Position numbers and translations under genes: made by a program. A DNA stretch of 36,821 bases from a virus, in the IMG/VR virus record IMGVR_UViG_3300048437_000177, positions 1-36,821 of that record. The stretch is one strand, 5' to 3'. The notes under the pieces were generated by a model that saw only the letters and a list, made by a program, of their open reading frames with translations, had not been told where the DNA came from and did no database searches. Positions 16,793 through 24,753 of the stretch are shown one piece after another. Numbering within the stretch: position 1 is the stretch's first letter; the number at the start of each line of letters is the position of its first letter.

Positions 16793-16807
16793 CAACTTTT
16801 AATTGTT
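16791..16807. promoter_or_regulatory. Operator O4 at the repressor promoter
   Basis: TACAACTTTTAATTGTT keeps the ACAA-N7-TTGT core and overlaps the -35 of the repressor promoter and the last codons of the helicase gene. With O3 it gives two sites bracketing the promoter. Confidence 0.6.
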
Positions 16808-18151
16808 TCGCATTGCGTCCACAAACGTAAGCAACTTACTTTGGGCTTCGTCTTTTCCTGAGAGCACGTCCCTGACCAACAAGTCGGCTGGGGTGTCTGC
16901 CAGAATATGTATGACGCGCACCGGGCGCGTTTGCCCCTGACGATGCAGGCGTGCATTGAACTGCTGGTAAAGCTCCAACGACCAAGATAAGCCAAACCAT
17001 ACGATCAAAGATCCGCCATGTTGCAGGTTCAGCCCGTGCCCGGCACTGGCGGGGTGCGCCAGCATTACCGAAACCTGCCCCTTGTTCCACTTGTCGATCA
17101 GGGTTGCATCTTTTTTCAGCACCACCGCGCCCTTGATCGCCTGACAAATCCTTTCGGCATCAGACTGAAAGTTGTAGGCTATCAGCACCGGCTCGTTGGA
17201 AGCCTCGACGATCTCCTTCAGCGCCTCGATCTTGGCGTCGTGGAGAACCTCGTAGCCGTCCTCGGTGTAGAGCGACCCAGAGCTGACTTGCAGGAGCTTG
17301 TTGATCTTCACCGCCGCGTTAGCTGCAAGCACCTCGCCCTGCTCCAGCTCTATCAGGAATTCATCTTGCATCTGTTTATATGCTTTCTGGGCCTTGGGCG
17401 GCAGTGTCACCACAACGTCGCTGTCGATTCGCTGCGGCAGTTCGAGGTAATCGTCTGCGTCCATGCGTAGCACCAGATCGGCCACCCTCTCCTGCAACAG
17501 ATCAACGCGATCAGGTCTGACTTCATACTGCGACCATTGGGGGTTGCCGACTTGGCGGCAGTAGGTTTCGAGGAACTTGCCCCGGGTGTCGCCTAACCGC
17601 TTACCTTTGTCGAGGAGGTATATCTGCGGCCACAGCTCCATCAGGCTGTTGGGTGCCGGTGTCCCGGTGAGCTGCACCATCCGCTTGATGCTTCCCGCCT
17701 TCACCACCTGACGCAGCGCCTTCCACCGCTGGCTGCTGTGACTTTTGAAGCTGCTGCTTTCGTCGATTACTACGGCGTCGTAGTGCCACTCGCGCTGCAA
17801 AGCGTTTACCAACCACGGTACGTTCTCCCTATTGATGATGTGTATGGGTGCCGAGGAGTGCATCGCCTCCTCGCGCTTGGCGGGGCTGAGTCCCGCTATG
17901 ACAGAGAACCGCAGCGCCCGTAGGTGCTGCCAGTTTTTTATTTCGGCAGGCCATGTGTGTTGCGCCACGCGCAACGGGGCGATGATCAGCACCTTCTTAA
18001 TGTCCTTGGTGACCAGTAGATCGACCAGCGCCGTGAGTGTGCTGACGGTCTTGCCGAGTCCCATGTCTACCCACAGCGCCGAGTGGCTATTGTCTTTGAT
18101 GAACTGCGCGGCCCGGAGCTGGTACTGGTGAAGGTCTGTGTGCTTTAGAAT
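16799..18151 (-). CDS. SNF2-family DNA helicase/translocase, possible ATT start
   Basis: The helicase motifs are complete: I DMGLGKT, II VIDESSSF, III LTGTPAPNSL, V SAGHGLNLQHGG, VI NARLHRQGQTRPV. Upstream of the first ATG (18064, within motif I) the frame continues as KHTDLHQYQLRAAQFIKDNS, the expected Q-motif helix, so the true start is further up. No ATG, GTG or TTG exists between the frame's stop at about 18178 and motif I. The best candidate is ATT at 18151, seven bases after AGGGGA; this gives 450 aa. The gene follows VRR-NUC, a usual partner in phage replication modules. Confidence 0.85.
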   Translation of the reverse strand: MLKHTDLHQYQLRAAQFIKDNSHSALWVDMGLGKTVSTLTALVDLLVTKDIKKVLIIAPLRVAQHTWPAEIKNWQHLRALRFSVIAGLSPAKREEAMHSSAPIHIINRENVPWLVNALQREWHYDAVVIDESSSFKSHSSQRWKALRQVVKAGSIKRMVQLTGTPAPNSLMELWPQIYLLDKGKRLGDTRGKFLETYCRQVGNPQWSQYEVRPDRVDLLQERVADLVLRMDADDYLELPQRIDSDVVVTLPPKAQKAYKQMQDEFLIELEQGEVLAANAAVKINKLLQVSSGSLYTEDGYEVLHDAKIEALKEIVEASNEPVLIAYNFQSDAERICQAIKGAVVLKKDATLIDKWNKGQVSVMLAHPASAGHGLNLQHGGSLIVWFGLSWSLELYQQFNARLHRQGQTRPVRVIHILADTPADLLVRDVLSGKDEAQSKLLTFVDAMRNN

Positions 18152-18405
18152 AGGAGTTTCCCCTGCTCGATGTTGTCAACGACGTAGACGTGGAAGCCAT
18201 GCTCCTTCAGTCGTTTGTGGATCGCGTGCTGGTATGAAGTAGCGGACTTGCCGGGTGCCTTGAACTCGATCATCAGGCACTCGCCGTCCTTGAAATAGAT
18301 CATGTCGGGCACCCCGCGCTGCGAGGTTGAGACCCACTTGAAGGCCAGCCACCCCCGGTCACGGGCGTAGCGGTTGACGGTTCCCTCTATATGGGACTCC
18401 CTCAC
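18145..18405 (-). CDS. VRR-NUC domain nuclease
   Basis: The 86-aa protein is a stand-alone VRR-NUC (PD-(D/E)XK) nuclease. GVPDMIYFKDGECLMIEFKAPG carries the catalytic Asp, Glu and Lys (PD, then EFK), and SATSYQHAIHKRLKEHG carries the family's Gln and helix. It starts at GTG in a GTGA overlap with the polymerase stop. In phages this small nuclease sits beside SNF2-type helicases and is thought to process branched DNA. Its last codons contain the ribosome binding site for the helicase. Confidence 0.92.
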   Translation of the reverse strand: MRESHIEGTVNRYARDRGWLAFKWVSTSQRGVPDMIYFKDGECLMIEFKAPGKSATSYQHAIHKRLKEHGFHVYVVDNIEQGKLLF

Positions 18406-20279
18406 TTGCGGTACCTGTCGGCCTCGTAGCCTTCAACGTCGATTGGCAGACCCTTGGCCCAGTCGGGAAGCTCGCACATTAATGTGTTGAACTGCTCCAG
18501 TGAGCCGTGGCCTATCTTTGTGTCGGCAACAATCTCATCATGAACGGTCATGATGGGGTCGTAGCCAGCGGCGTCGAGCTTTAGAAGGGCGTGGGCCAGC
18601 AGGTCACGGGCCACTGCCTGCGTTATCGACTGCACCAGTGAGCCGCCGTATGTCTCAATGGTTCCCCACTTGTGTGTGAAGTTGTTCATCCCGTGGTAGG
18701 TGATCTTGCTGTTGATCAGCGCCGCCTGCGGGAACGAGAGGCACCGGCCAGACGGCAGCTTGAACAGCAGGTCACCCTTTACCATCATGAAGTCACCGGC
18801 CCGGGTCTCCTCACGCCTGCCGTTCTGGATGGCGTTGTACGCGGCGCGTTCAACCTCGTGCCACAGCTTCACAATCGGGCGGTTGGCTGCTCGCCAATCG
18901 TCTCGGATCTTAAGCGCCGTGGCATCGTCAACGTCGGTTCCGTAGTTGGCCGCCATTTTGGTAAAGGCTCTTGACCCACCCTGATAGCCCAAGGCTAAGA
19001 CAGCTATTTTTCCGTCGAACCGCTGATCCTTATCGACGTTGCTGTACGTTATTCCGTACATGTCAGATGCCGTGACCTTGTAGAGATCCAGCCCCTCGCG
19101 GAACGACTGCAACACGGTCTCGTGACCGGCCAGCCATGCAAGCACTCGGGCCTCGATGGCCGAGTAGTCGGACACGATCAGGCGCCGTCCCTTGCTGGCG
19201 ATCAGCATCCCTCGAAGGCACGAGGCCAGCAGAGCCATCGGCTCTCCCGGGAGCTGATCCGGGCAGCGGTACCGCAGTGCATCGATGATGGGGTCAACGT
19301 CATCGACGATGGGGCGCGGGAGATTCTGGGGCTGGAAGTGTCTCCCAGACCAGCGCCCGGTAGCTGCCCCGTGGTACATGCCGGTGCCATGGGCGCGGCC
19401 ATCCCGGCCCAAGCAGGCCAGCATCGCCTGAAACTTTTTGGTGCTCGACTTCGACAGCGCCTGCCGAATTTGCAGGAAGCGATACACCTTAGGTGGGCAC
19501 ACCCCTTCGAGGGCGCAGGTCACCGCTGCCTTGTCATAGCTGTCCATCACCAGACCCTGCCTATTAATCCACTCCAGCGACTTGGCCCGTGAGGACGTTG
19601 ATGCCAGCTCGCCGTCAGTCAGCGCGAACACCTCTTGGTTCAGTTCGGCCTCAACTTTCTTGATGATCTCGATGGCGTGCTCGCAGTTCTCTGCGTCTAG
19701 TTTCACACCGCGCAGGTTCATGCGCTGGTCTGCCTCCCAGACCAATCGCTCACTGGGGTGCAATGGCCGCAATTGCTTGCGGATCTCGGACTCAGCGACA
19801 ACGTCTTGAAGACAGTAGTCGTACAGCTCGCGCAGCAGATCCTGATCGTGGACTCGCTTGCCCCGGTAGGGTTTGCACAGCCGTTGGATCAGGTACTTCC
19901 CGCGCTTATCCTTCGCGGCGTCCCCGGTCATGCCCATGAAGTCGCCGCACTTACCGAGGGCGCGGGGGTAAGCCTGCGCCGCAGCCAGTGCAGCGGTGTC
20001 GTTCCACTGCGATATCGGTATCGTCGGCCACATAAGTACCCGCTGCCAGATCGCCAGCTCGAAGAAGCTGTTCCATGCCCAGATCTCAGCGCCGCGCTCG
20101 ATCAAGCGGAACAGCTCAGTCGGCGCAGGCATCCCGGGCGTCCACAGCTCGGGCGGCTCATCGTTTACCGCCCACGCTAGGCACAGCACCTCGGTGCTGG
20201 GGTGGTCGGCATACGCCCACGCACCCGCAGCCCTGATGTCACACTCAGAATAGGTCTCGAAGTCGAGGCTTACGATCAA
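18402..20279 (-). CDS. Family A DNA polymerase with 3'-5' exonuclease domain
   Basis: A 625-aa protein. LDFETYSE at residues 5-12 is exonuclease motif I. Polymerase motif A is LIVSDYSAIEARVLAWLAGH (about 365-385), motif B DGKIAVLALGYQGG (about 425-440), motif C MTVHDEIVAD (about 578-587). All acidic metal ligands are present. It is the replicative or gap-filling polymerase of the leftward module. The 3' end overlaps VRR-NUC (GTGA), and its start overlaps the ssDNA-binding gene stop by four bases, so the genes are translationally coupled. Confidence 0.95.
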   Translation of the reverse strand: MIVSLDFETYSECDIRAAGAWAYADHPSTEVLCLAWAVNDEPPELWTPGMPAPTELFRLIERGAEIWAWNSFFELAIWQRVLMWPTIPISQWNDTAALAAAQAYPRALGKCGDFMGMTGDAAKDKRGKYLIQRLCKPYRGKRVHDQDLLRELYDYCLQDVVAESEIRKQLRPLHPSERLVWEADQRMNLRGVKLDAENCEHAIEIIKKVEAELNQEVFALTDGELASTSSRAKSLEWINRQGLVMDSYDKAAVTCALEGVCPPKVYRFLQIRQALSKSSTKKFQAMLACLGRDGRAHGTGMYHGAATGRWSGRHFQPQNLPRPIVDDVDPIIDALRYRCPDQLPGEPMALLASCLRGMLIASKGRRLIVSDYSAIEARVLAWLAGHETVLQSFREGLDLYKVTASDMYGITYSNVDKDQRFDGKIAVLALGYQGGSRAFTKMAANYGTDVDDATALKIRDDWRAANRPIVKLWHEVERAAYNAIQNGRREETRAGDFMMVKGDLLFKLPSGRCLSFPQAALINSKITYHGMNNFTHKWGTIETYGGSLVQSITQAVARDLLAHALLKLDAAGYDPIMTVHDEIVADTKIGHGSLEQFNTLMCELPDWAKGLPIDVEGYEADRYRK

Positions 20280-20839
20280 GCCAAGAACTCCTCAGCCTCT
20301 TCGGCAACGTCCTGCGCTGTCTCATTGCTAACATCTTCAAAACCAGCCATTGGGTCGCTATTCCCGCCGCCCAGCGGCTCGCCTTCCTTCGCGTACTGCA
20401 CGACCTCTAGGCTGCACAACTGTCCCCAAAAACTTTTATTGTTATCCCAAGCGTAGAAACGAACCTTCGCGTTAACGTAGTCCCCGCCCCGTGTTAGCTT
20501 GCCGTCCTCTTCAACTAATGGGCTTCTATCAGCATCAATAACGACTGGCCGTCGCTTGTTGTTCGCCTTTAAAACATAGCTTCCCTCATACTCGGGCCGC
20601 TGCGTTTCCAAATCGTCAAAATGCTGCAAACAATTGTGTAGCTTTCGCGGCTGCTTATCCCCCCAGCGTGATGACAGCTCCTCCTGAATCTTCTGGATCT
20701 GAGCGATCTCTTTTTTGTGCTGAACTTCATCGAGAATGAAGTTCGCTCTATATTTCTGTGTGTCTCCTTCTGTGAAAGCCGAAGGCTCAAACAAAGATGG
20801 AAAGGAAAGTCTTACGTTGTTAATAATGATTTCGCTCAT
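20276..20839 (-). CDS. Enc34-type ssDNA-binding protein (DUF2815)
   Basis: The 187-aa protein matches the DUF2815/Enc34 ssDNA-binding family. It starts with VRLSFPSLFEP, then KYRANFILDE, later GSYVLKANNKRRPVVIDADR, and GGDYVNAKVRFYAWDNN. The C-terminus is acidic (DVAEEAEEFLA), as in many single-strand-binding proteins that recruit partners by their tail. It would coat ssDNA at the fork for the family A polymerase encoded next. An AGAGGA site precedes the ATG. Confidence 0.88.
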   Translation of the reverse strand: MSEIIINNVRLSFPSLFEPSAFTEGDTQKYRANFILDEVQHKKEIAQIQKIQEELSSRWGDKQPRKLHNCLQHFDDLETQRPEYEGSYVLKANNKRRPVVIDADRSPLVEEDGKLTRGGDYVNAKVRFYAWDNNKSFWGQLCSLEVVQYAKEGEPLGGGNSDPMAGFEDVSNETAQDVAEEAEEFLA

Positions 20840-20848
20840 ATCTGTCCT

Positions 20849-21244
20849 CTAATTTTCAAGTACGTTGAAGCCATCCAACATATCCAGCGCTGGTCTCTTA
20901 TCGGATACCGGCACCAGAGTTGGCCTGCCTTCGGGTTTCACGATCAGCGCGTTGACGCCGTCGCATTCTTTCCCAAGCATGGCTACCGCCCGGCTCGGAG
21001 AAATTGGTTTGCGTGAGTAAACTGGTTCGTTGGTGAGCATCCCCATGACGCGGATGGCCTCCTGCTCGTCTGCCCACTTTCTGTTTGTGCGGCTGGTCAC
21101 GAGCTTGTAGCCCTCAATGGGTACGCCAGAGAGCGCCAGCTTCTCTGCGTGTCTTGCGACGGAGTCGCACCAGCTCTTGATAGTGGCGAGGTGTGGCAGC
21201 AGGTCTGCAATCTCGTCGTTACTTAAAACCTCTGGGTCTCTCAC
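20849..21244 (-). CDS. DUF2800 C-terminal half as a separate gene (131 aa)
   Basis: The product matches the C-terminal part of DUF2800 proteins: helical AEKLALSGVPIEGYKLVTSRTNRKW, then a region ending LIVKPEGRPTLVPVSDKRPAL, which is the family's usual ending (K-P-G-K-P-T-L-V-P-x-S-D-K-R). In most phages these residues are fused behind the nuclease domain. Here they start at a GTG in a GTGA overlap with the nuclease gene, so both halves are made from one message. The two products could form a complex that equals one DUF2800 protein. Confidence 0.8.
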   Translation of the reverse strand: MRDPEVLSNDEIADLLPHLATIKSWCDSVARHAEKLALSGVPIEGYKLVTSRTNRKWADEQEAIRVMGMLTNEPVYSRKPISPSRAVAMLGKECDGVNALIVKPEGRPTLVPVSDKRPALDMLDGFNVLEN

Positions 21245-21975
21245 TCGAACTCCTCACCGATCTTGTCGAAAATATGCTGTGACAAAGCGCGACATGTCGG
21301 CGCGGCCTTGCAATACCGGCACTGCGACTCGCCGGGGTTAAATGGTGGCTTCTTTCCTAGTGCCGCCTCGGCTGCCGGTGCCAGAACTTCCGCGCCCCAC
21401 TTCAGCAGATCCCGGTGCCGCATGGTGTGTGTGTCGATGTGCCCCAGACGTGGCTGGACAATGGTCATGTGGATGGTGTCGAGCTGGGCATCAAAGCCGT
21501 GCTCGTTGAAGACGCCAAGGCCGTAGCACTTAAGCTGGTCGCAGTCGGCATCTACTTGGTTGCGTCCGAACTTCGCGTCCACTACCCAAGCTTCGCCTTC
21601 TTTGATGGACAAGAAGTCTGCGGTGCCGAAGCCGCCCTCGGCCCACATGGAGTAGTCCAGACGCTTCTCTATATGTGTCCGCGTTTGCGGCAGTGAGCGG
21701 CAGTGATCGACATAGACCTTCGCCATGTTGGCTTGCTCCAGATTGATGACGTGCCCGTTAAAGGTCTCGCCCATCAGCTCGTGCGGCTGTAGCCCTTTAT
21801 GCAAACAAGCCTCCGACAGTTCATGCAAGGCGGTGCCCTCTTCGGCGGCTGGACTGCCCTCGTCTTGCAAACCTTCCTGCGCCTTCACGCTGGCTGGGCA
21901 GGCGATCCATCGATGCGCGGAGCTGGCACTGAGCTTCGCGTGCGCAGGGCCAAGGTCAATTTCAAATTGCTGCAT
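21241..21975 (-). CDS. DUF2800 N-terminal half: RecB/Cas4-like Fe-S nuclease (244 aa)
   Basis: I chose ATG at 21975 (MQQFEIDLGPAHAKLSASS), since a longer frame would cross the early operator. The protein has SASSAHRWIACPAS with the first Cys, then GFGTADF and WVVDAKFG, the Asp and Asp-x-Lys of a PD-(D/E)XK core, a Gln helix (DQLKCYGLGV), and a C-terminal CRYCKAAPTC cluster. The Cys layout matches the 4Fe-4S nucleases of the RecB/Cas4 group. It is first in the leftward replication operon and probably acts in phage recombination or replication. Confidence 0.85.
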   Translation of the reverse strand: MQQFEIDLGPAHAKLSASSAHRWIACPASVKAQEGLQDEGSPAAEEGTALHELSEACLHKGLQPHELMGETFNGHVINLEQANMAKVYVDHCRSLPQTRTHIEKRLDYSMWAEGGFGTADFLSIKEGEAWVVDAKFGRNQVDADCDQLKCYGLGVFNEHGFDAQLDTIHMTIVQPRLGHIDTHTMRHRDLLKWGAEVLAPAAEAALGKKPPFNPGESQCRYCKAAPTCRALSQHIFDKIGEEFE

Positions 21976-21989
21976 AGATACTTTTTTCT

Positions 21990-22019
21990 TTGACGTACAA
22001 CATTGAGTTGTATCATGAT
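21990..22019. promoter_or_regulatory. Divergent early control region with operator O5
   Basis: TACAACATTGAGTTGTA (21996-22012) is a perfect operator with 6-base arms. It is placed between the divergent early units, 21 bases from the nuclease start and 63 from the Cro-like gene. For the rightward unit TTGACG (21990-21995) precedes it; TATCAT (22011) at 15-base spacing or CATGAT (22014) at 18 could be the -10. A leftward promoter is less clear. Bound repressor would cover both directions. Confidence 0.65.
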
Positions 22020-22074
22020 GTAGACAAGTAACTAACGCAAACAAATTTGTCGATAATTTTTCATAAGGATAAAA

Positions 22075-22329
22075 ATGAAAAACAAAACCAATAAATCGGT
22101 CAACGACGCACTTGATCAGGTAAAGAAAATACTTGGCCTTCAGTCGGATCGGCAGCTCGCTCTGCTACTAGATCTTGAGAAGCAGAACGTGGCTGCGTGG
22201 CGTGCCAAGGGCGAGGTGCCTGCGTCTCGCGCAGTTCAGCTAGAGCTTTGCACCGAGCGAAAAATCACTTGGTTCGACCTCTGTCCTAACCTGCTGAAAG
22301 ACACAACAAAGTTGTTGGGAAAGAAATGA
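22075..22329 (+). CDS. Cro-like DNA-binding protein (84 aa)
   Basis: The protein has 84 residues with a helix-turn-helix at about 22-55 (LQSDRQLALLLDLEKQNVAAW, then KGEVPASRAVQLELCTERKIT) and the ending WFDLCPN, typical of Cro/YdaS-like phage regulators. It is the first gene of the rightward early unit and faces away from the leftward replication operon, with operator O5 between them. An AAGGAT site precedes the ATG. It probably lowers early transcription and favours lytic growth, as Cro does; no competing-repressor evidence is visible in the sequence itself. Confidence 0.82.
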   Translation: MKNKTNKSVNDALDQVKKILGLQSDRQLALLLDLEKQNVAAWRAKGEVPASRAVQLELCTERKITWFDLCPNLLKDTTKLLGKK

Positions 22330-22466
22330 GAAGCAAATTCTTTCTGTGCATCTGGTGGTTTTTCCAAGTCCTTGGCGAGTTCGTTGACGATCTGAGCTAC
22401 TGGATCGTGGAGCTTTGTCGCCGCATTTCTGAGTGGGCCGAGGACATGGCGCATAAATTTAATTGA
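22326..22466 (+). CDS. Small hydrophobic protein (46 aa)
   Basis: A 46-codon gene starts in an ATGA overlap with the Cro-like gene (MRSKFFLCIWWFFQVLGEF) and ends at TGA 22464-22466. The first 18 residues are strongly hydrophobic and aromatic, followed by a charged amphipathic part (DDLSYWIVELCRRISEWAED). It could be a membrane peptide of the early region, for example a superinfection or host-takeover factor. The overlap and the tight fit before the next ribosome binding site support it as real; the role is unknown. Confidence 0.55.
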   Translation: MRSKFFLCIWWFFQVLGEFVDDLSYWIVELCRRISEWAEDMAHKFN

Positions 22467-22479
22467 TCAGGGGAAGTAG

Positions 22480-24738
22480 ATGTTAGATCAATTTGGCCAT
22501 CGCCTCGTCGAGCGGGGCTACAACATTATTCCAATCCTGCCGGGTAAGAAGAGACCTCCCGGTAACGATTGGCAGAAGATTCAAAGCACACCAGAGTTGG
22601 TAACAAGCTGGATCAATGAGATGCCGCAGTTCGGCATCGGCGTTCTGGCCTCCACTACCTGCGCGGTTGACATCGACTGCCGGGACAAGGCCGTCAACAA
22701 TAAGCTGCTGCACTGGCTGAAGAACAATGTCGGTCTCGGTGCCATTCGGATCGGTGAGAACCCCAAGTGCGTTGTCCCGTTCCAGAACGTCGAGCGGTTT
22801 AAGAAGATGAAGTCGTGCGAGTTCAAGACACCAGACGGTGTCACGCAGGCCGTTGAGATTCTGGGCCATGGGCAGCAGTGGGTCGCATACGGGATTCACC
22901 CCAAGACGATCAAGCCATACGAGTGGGTCAGCGGCCCAACGCTCGCCGACGTGTTTTACGATGACCTGCCGGAGCTGACGCAGGAGTTGGCGATGGCATT
23001 CATCGGATACTTCGAGGAGGTGGCCCGGGATCTGGGCTGGGAGGAGGTGCGACCCGGGAGCCAGCAGAAGGCCGAAGAGGCCGACGCGCTGATGAACCTC
23101 AAGGCCGCTCTGGACATGGACGCCGAGGAGATTGCAGCGATCCTGCGAGACCTCGATCCAGACGATCACCACGACAACTGGGTGAAAGTCGGCATGGCCC
23201 TGCACCACCAGTTTGGTGGCGAGCCGGAGGGCTTACAGCTCTGGGACGATTGGTCTGTCGAGGGATCAAAGTATCAGGAGGGTGAGTGCGCCAAGCGGTG
23301 GCTGTCCTTCGGTGATTACCAAGGGGCGCAGGTCACGATGGCCTCGCTAAAGTTCGAGGCAAAAAAGTCCGAGAGCGTCGAGCTGGTCGCTGACGAGTTA
23401 CCCACCATGCTAGAGCGGTGGGCGTTCGTTCAGGTAGAAGGCTCGGCGCGGGTTCTGCGGGAGGAGCTAAACTCCGAGCAGATCATCCTCTACAAGATCG
23501 AAGACCTGAAGAAAGAGTTCGCCAACCGAAAGGTGCTAGATCCCGGCAGCGACAAGCCGCGCATGGTGAACCTTGTAGACCTGTGGCTTGAGCACCCAGA
23601 CCGGCGCACATACGCGGCAGGCATCTGCTTCGCCCCGGACTCCGAGGTGCTACAGAGATACAACTTATGGCGAGGCTGGAGCTTCAAGGCCGTGCAGGGC
23701 GAGGTGCAGCCGTTCACCGACTTCGTGACCAACGTGATCGCTTCCGGGAACGAGGAGCACGCCAGATATATTCTTGGCTGGGTGGCGCAGATGATCCAGA
23801 AGCCGCAGTCCAAGGTCGGTGTGGGGCTGGTGCTCCGAGGCTCTAAGGGGTCAGGCAAGACTTTCTTTGGCGAGCTGGTCGGTGGGCTTTGCAAGGCGCA
23901 CCACCGCATCGTGTCCAAGGCCGAGCACGTCACCGGCAAGTTCAACCGGCACCTTGAGGACACCCTGCTGCTGCAATGCGACGAGGCATATTGGGCCAGA
24001 AACAAGGCAGCCGAGGGTGCGCTCAAGGATCTGCTGACCAATGGCCGGATCACCGTCGAGCGCAAGGGTATGGACTCGTACTCTTCTGCCAACTACACCC
24101 GGCTGCTGTTCAGCTCCAACGAGGAGTGGGTGGTGCCTGCGTCTCTGGACGAGCGCCGCTTTGCTATCTTCGACGTGTCGAACGTCAGGCAGCAGGACGC
24201 CAAATACTTTGGAGCGCTGAGGCGCTGGTATGACCGGGGAGGTGCCGAGCATCTGCTGCACTTCTTCAAGCACTTTGACCTGAATACCGTCGATGTCCGT
24301 CAGGCTCCGAGGACTGCCGCGCTCGATGAGCAGAAGCTGCACTCGCTGGACTCGGTGGATCAGTGGGTTATGGATTGCATCGGGTCGGGTGAGTTCCGTG
24401 AGCAGCGCACTAACGGCGAGGTGTTCGAGTTCGCCAAGTTCGAGCCTAAAAATTCGATCTACCAGACCTATGTGTCCAGCGTGAAGGGTCGATTTGAGAA
24501 CGCACGCAAGGAGTCGCAGTTCTGGAAGCACCTGCACGAGATCGATGGCCTGATCGCGGGAGAGAAACGCTCCCGGGTAGGTCACCGGCAGGTTCGCTTT
24601 GTTCAGTTCGTGATCCCAGAGCTGGCGCTCAAGGCATTTAACGCGCACCACAACATCGACAGCAACGTGATGATCGAGGCAGCCGAGGAGCTAGACCCGC
24701 TCGACCCAGCAAATTGGGACGACGAGGCACCTTTTTAG
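22480..24738 (+). CDS. NrS-1-like primase-polymerase/helicase
   Basis: This 752-aa protein has three parts. Residues about 1-190 are a Prim-Pol (AEP-type) domain, with the acidic metal site in AVDIDC (about 62-67) and GHGQQWVAYGIHPKT (about 130-145). About 210-300 is a PriCT-2-like region (DLDPDDHHDNWVKVGMALHHQF). About 390-600 is a DUF5906/SF3-type helicase: Walker A GSKGSGKT (about 453-460), LLLQCDEAYW as Walker B, and SSNEEWVVPASLDERRFAIFD as arginine-finger region. It resembles the deep-sea phage NrS-1 enzyme, which primes and copies DNA. It would start forks for the family A polymerase encoded leftward. Confidence 0.9.
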   Translation: MLDQFGHRLVERGYNIIPILPGKKRPPGNDWQKIQSTPELVTSWINEMPQFGIGVLASTTCAVDIDCRDKAVNNKLLHWLKNNVGLGAIRIGENPKCVVPFQNVERFKKMKSCEFKTPDGVTQAVEILGHGQQWVAYGIHPKTIKPYEWVSGPTLADVFYDDLPELTQELAMAFIGYFEEVARDLGWEEVRPGSQQKAEEADALMNLKAALDMDAEEIAAILRDLDPDDHHDNWVKVGMALHHQFGGEPEGLQLWDDWSVEGSKYQEGECAKRWLSFGDYQGAQVTMASLKFEAKKSESVELVADELPTMLERWAFVQVEGSARVLREELNSEQIILYKIEDLKKEFANRKVLDPGSDKPRMVNLVDLWLEHPDRRTYAAGICFAPDSEVLQRYNLWRGWSFKAVQGEVQPFTDFVTNVIASGNEEHARYILGWVAQMIQKPQSKVGVGLVLRGSKGSGKTFFGELVGGLCKAHHRIVSKAEHVTGKFNRHLEDTLLLQCDEAYWARNKAAEGALKDLLTNGRITVERKGMDSYSSANYTRLLFSSNEEWVVPASLDERRFAIFDVSNVRQQDAKYFGALRRWYDRGGAEHLLHFFKHFDLNTVDVRQAPRTAALDEQKLHSLDSVDQWVMDCIGSGEFREQRTNGEVFEFAKFEPKNSIYQTYVSSVKGRFENARKESQFWKHLHEIDGLIAGEKRSRVGHRQVRFVQFVIPELALKAFNAHHNIDSNVMIEAAEELDPLDPANWDDEAPF

Positions 24739-24753
24739 CTACAATTTCACGCC

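Noticed and set aside
16732-16995. Longer version of the repressor starting at ATG 16995
   Set aside because: The extension overlaps the helicase end and crosses the promoter and both operators, and it lacks a ribosome binding site. The TTG at 16731 has a strong one.
22483-23208. 241-codon frame on the minus strand
   Set aside because: Antisense of the primase-polymerase gene, whose motifs are clear in the sense frame. Long antisense frames are expected in GC-rich coding DNA.
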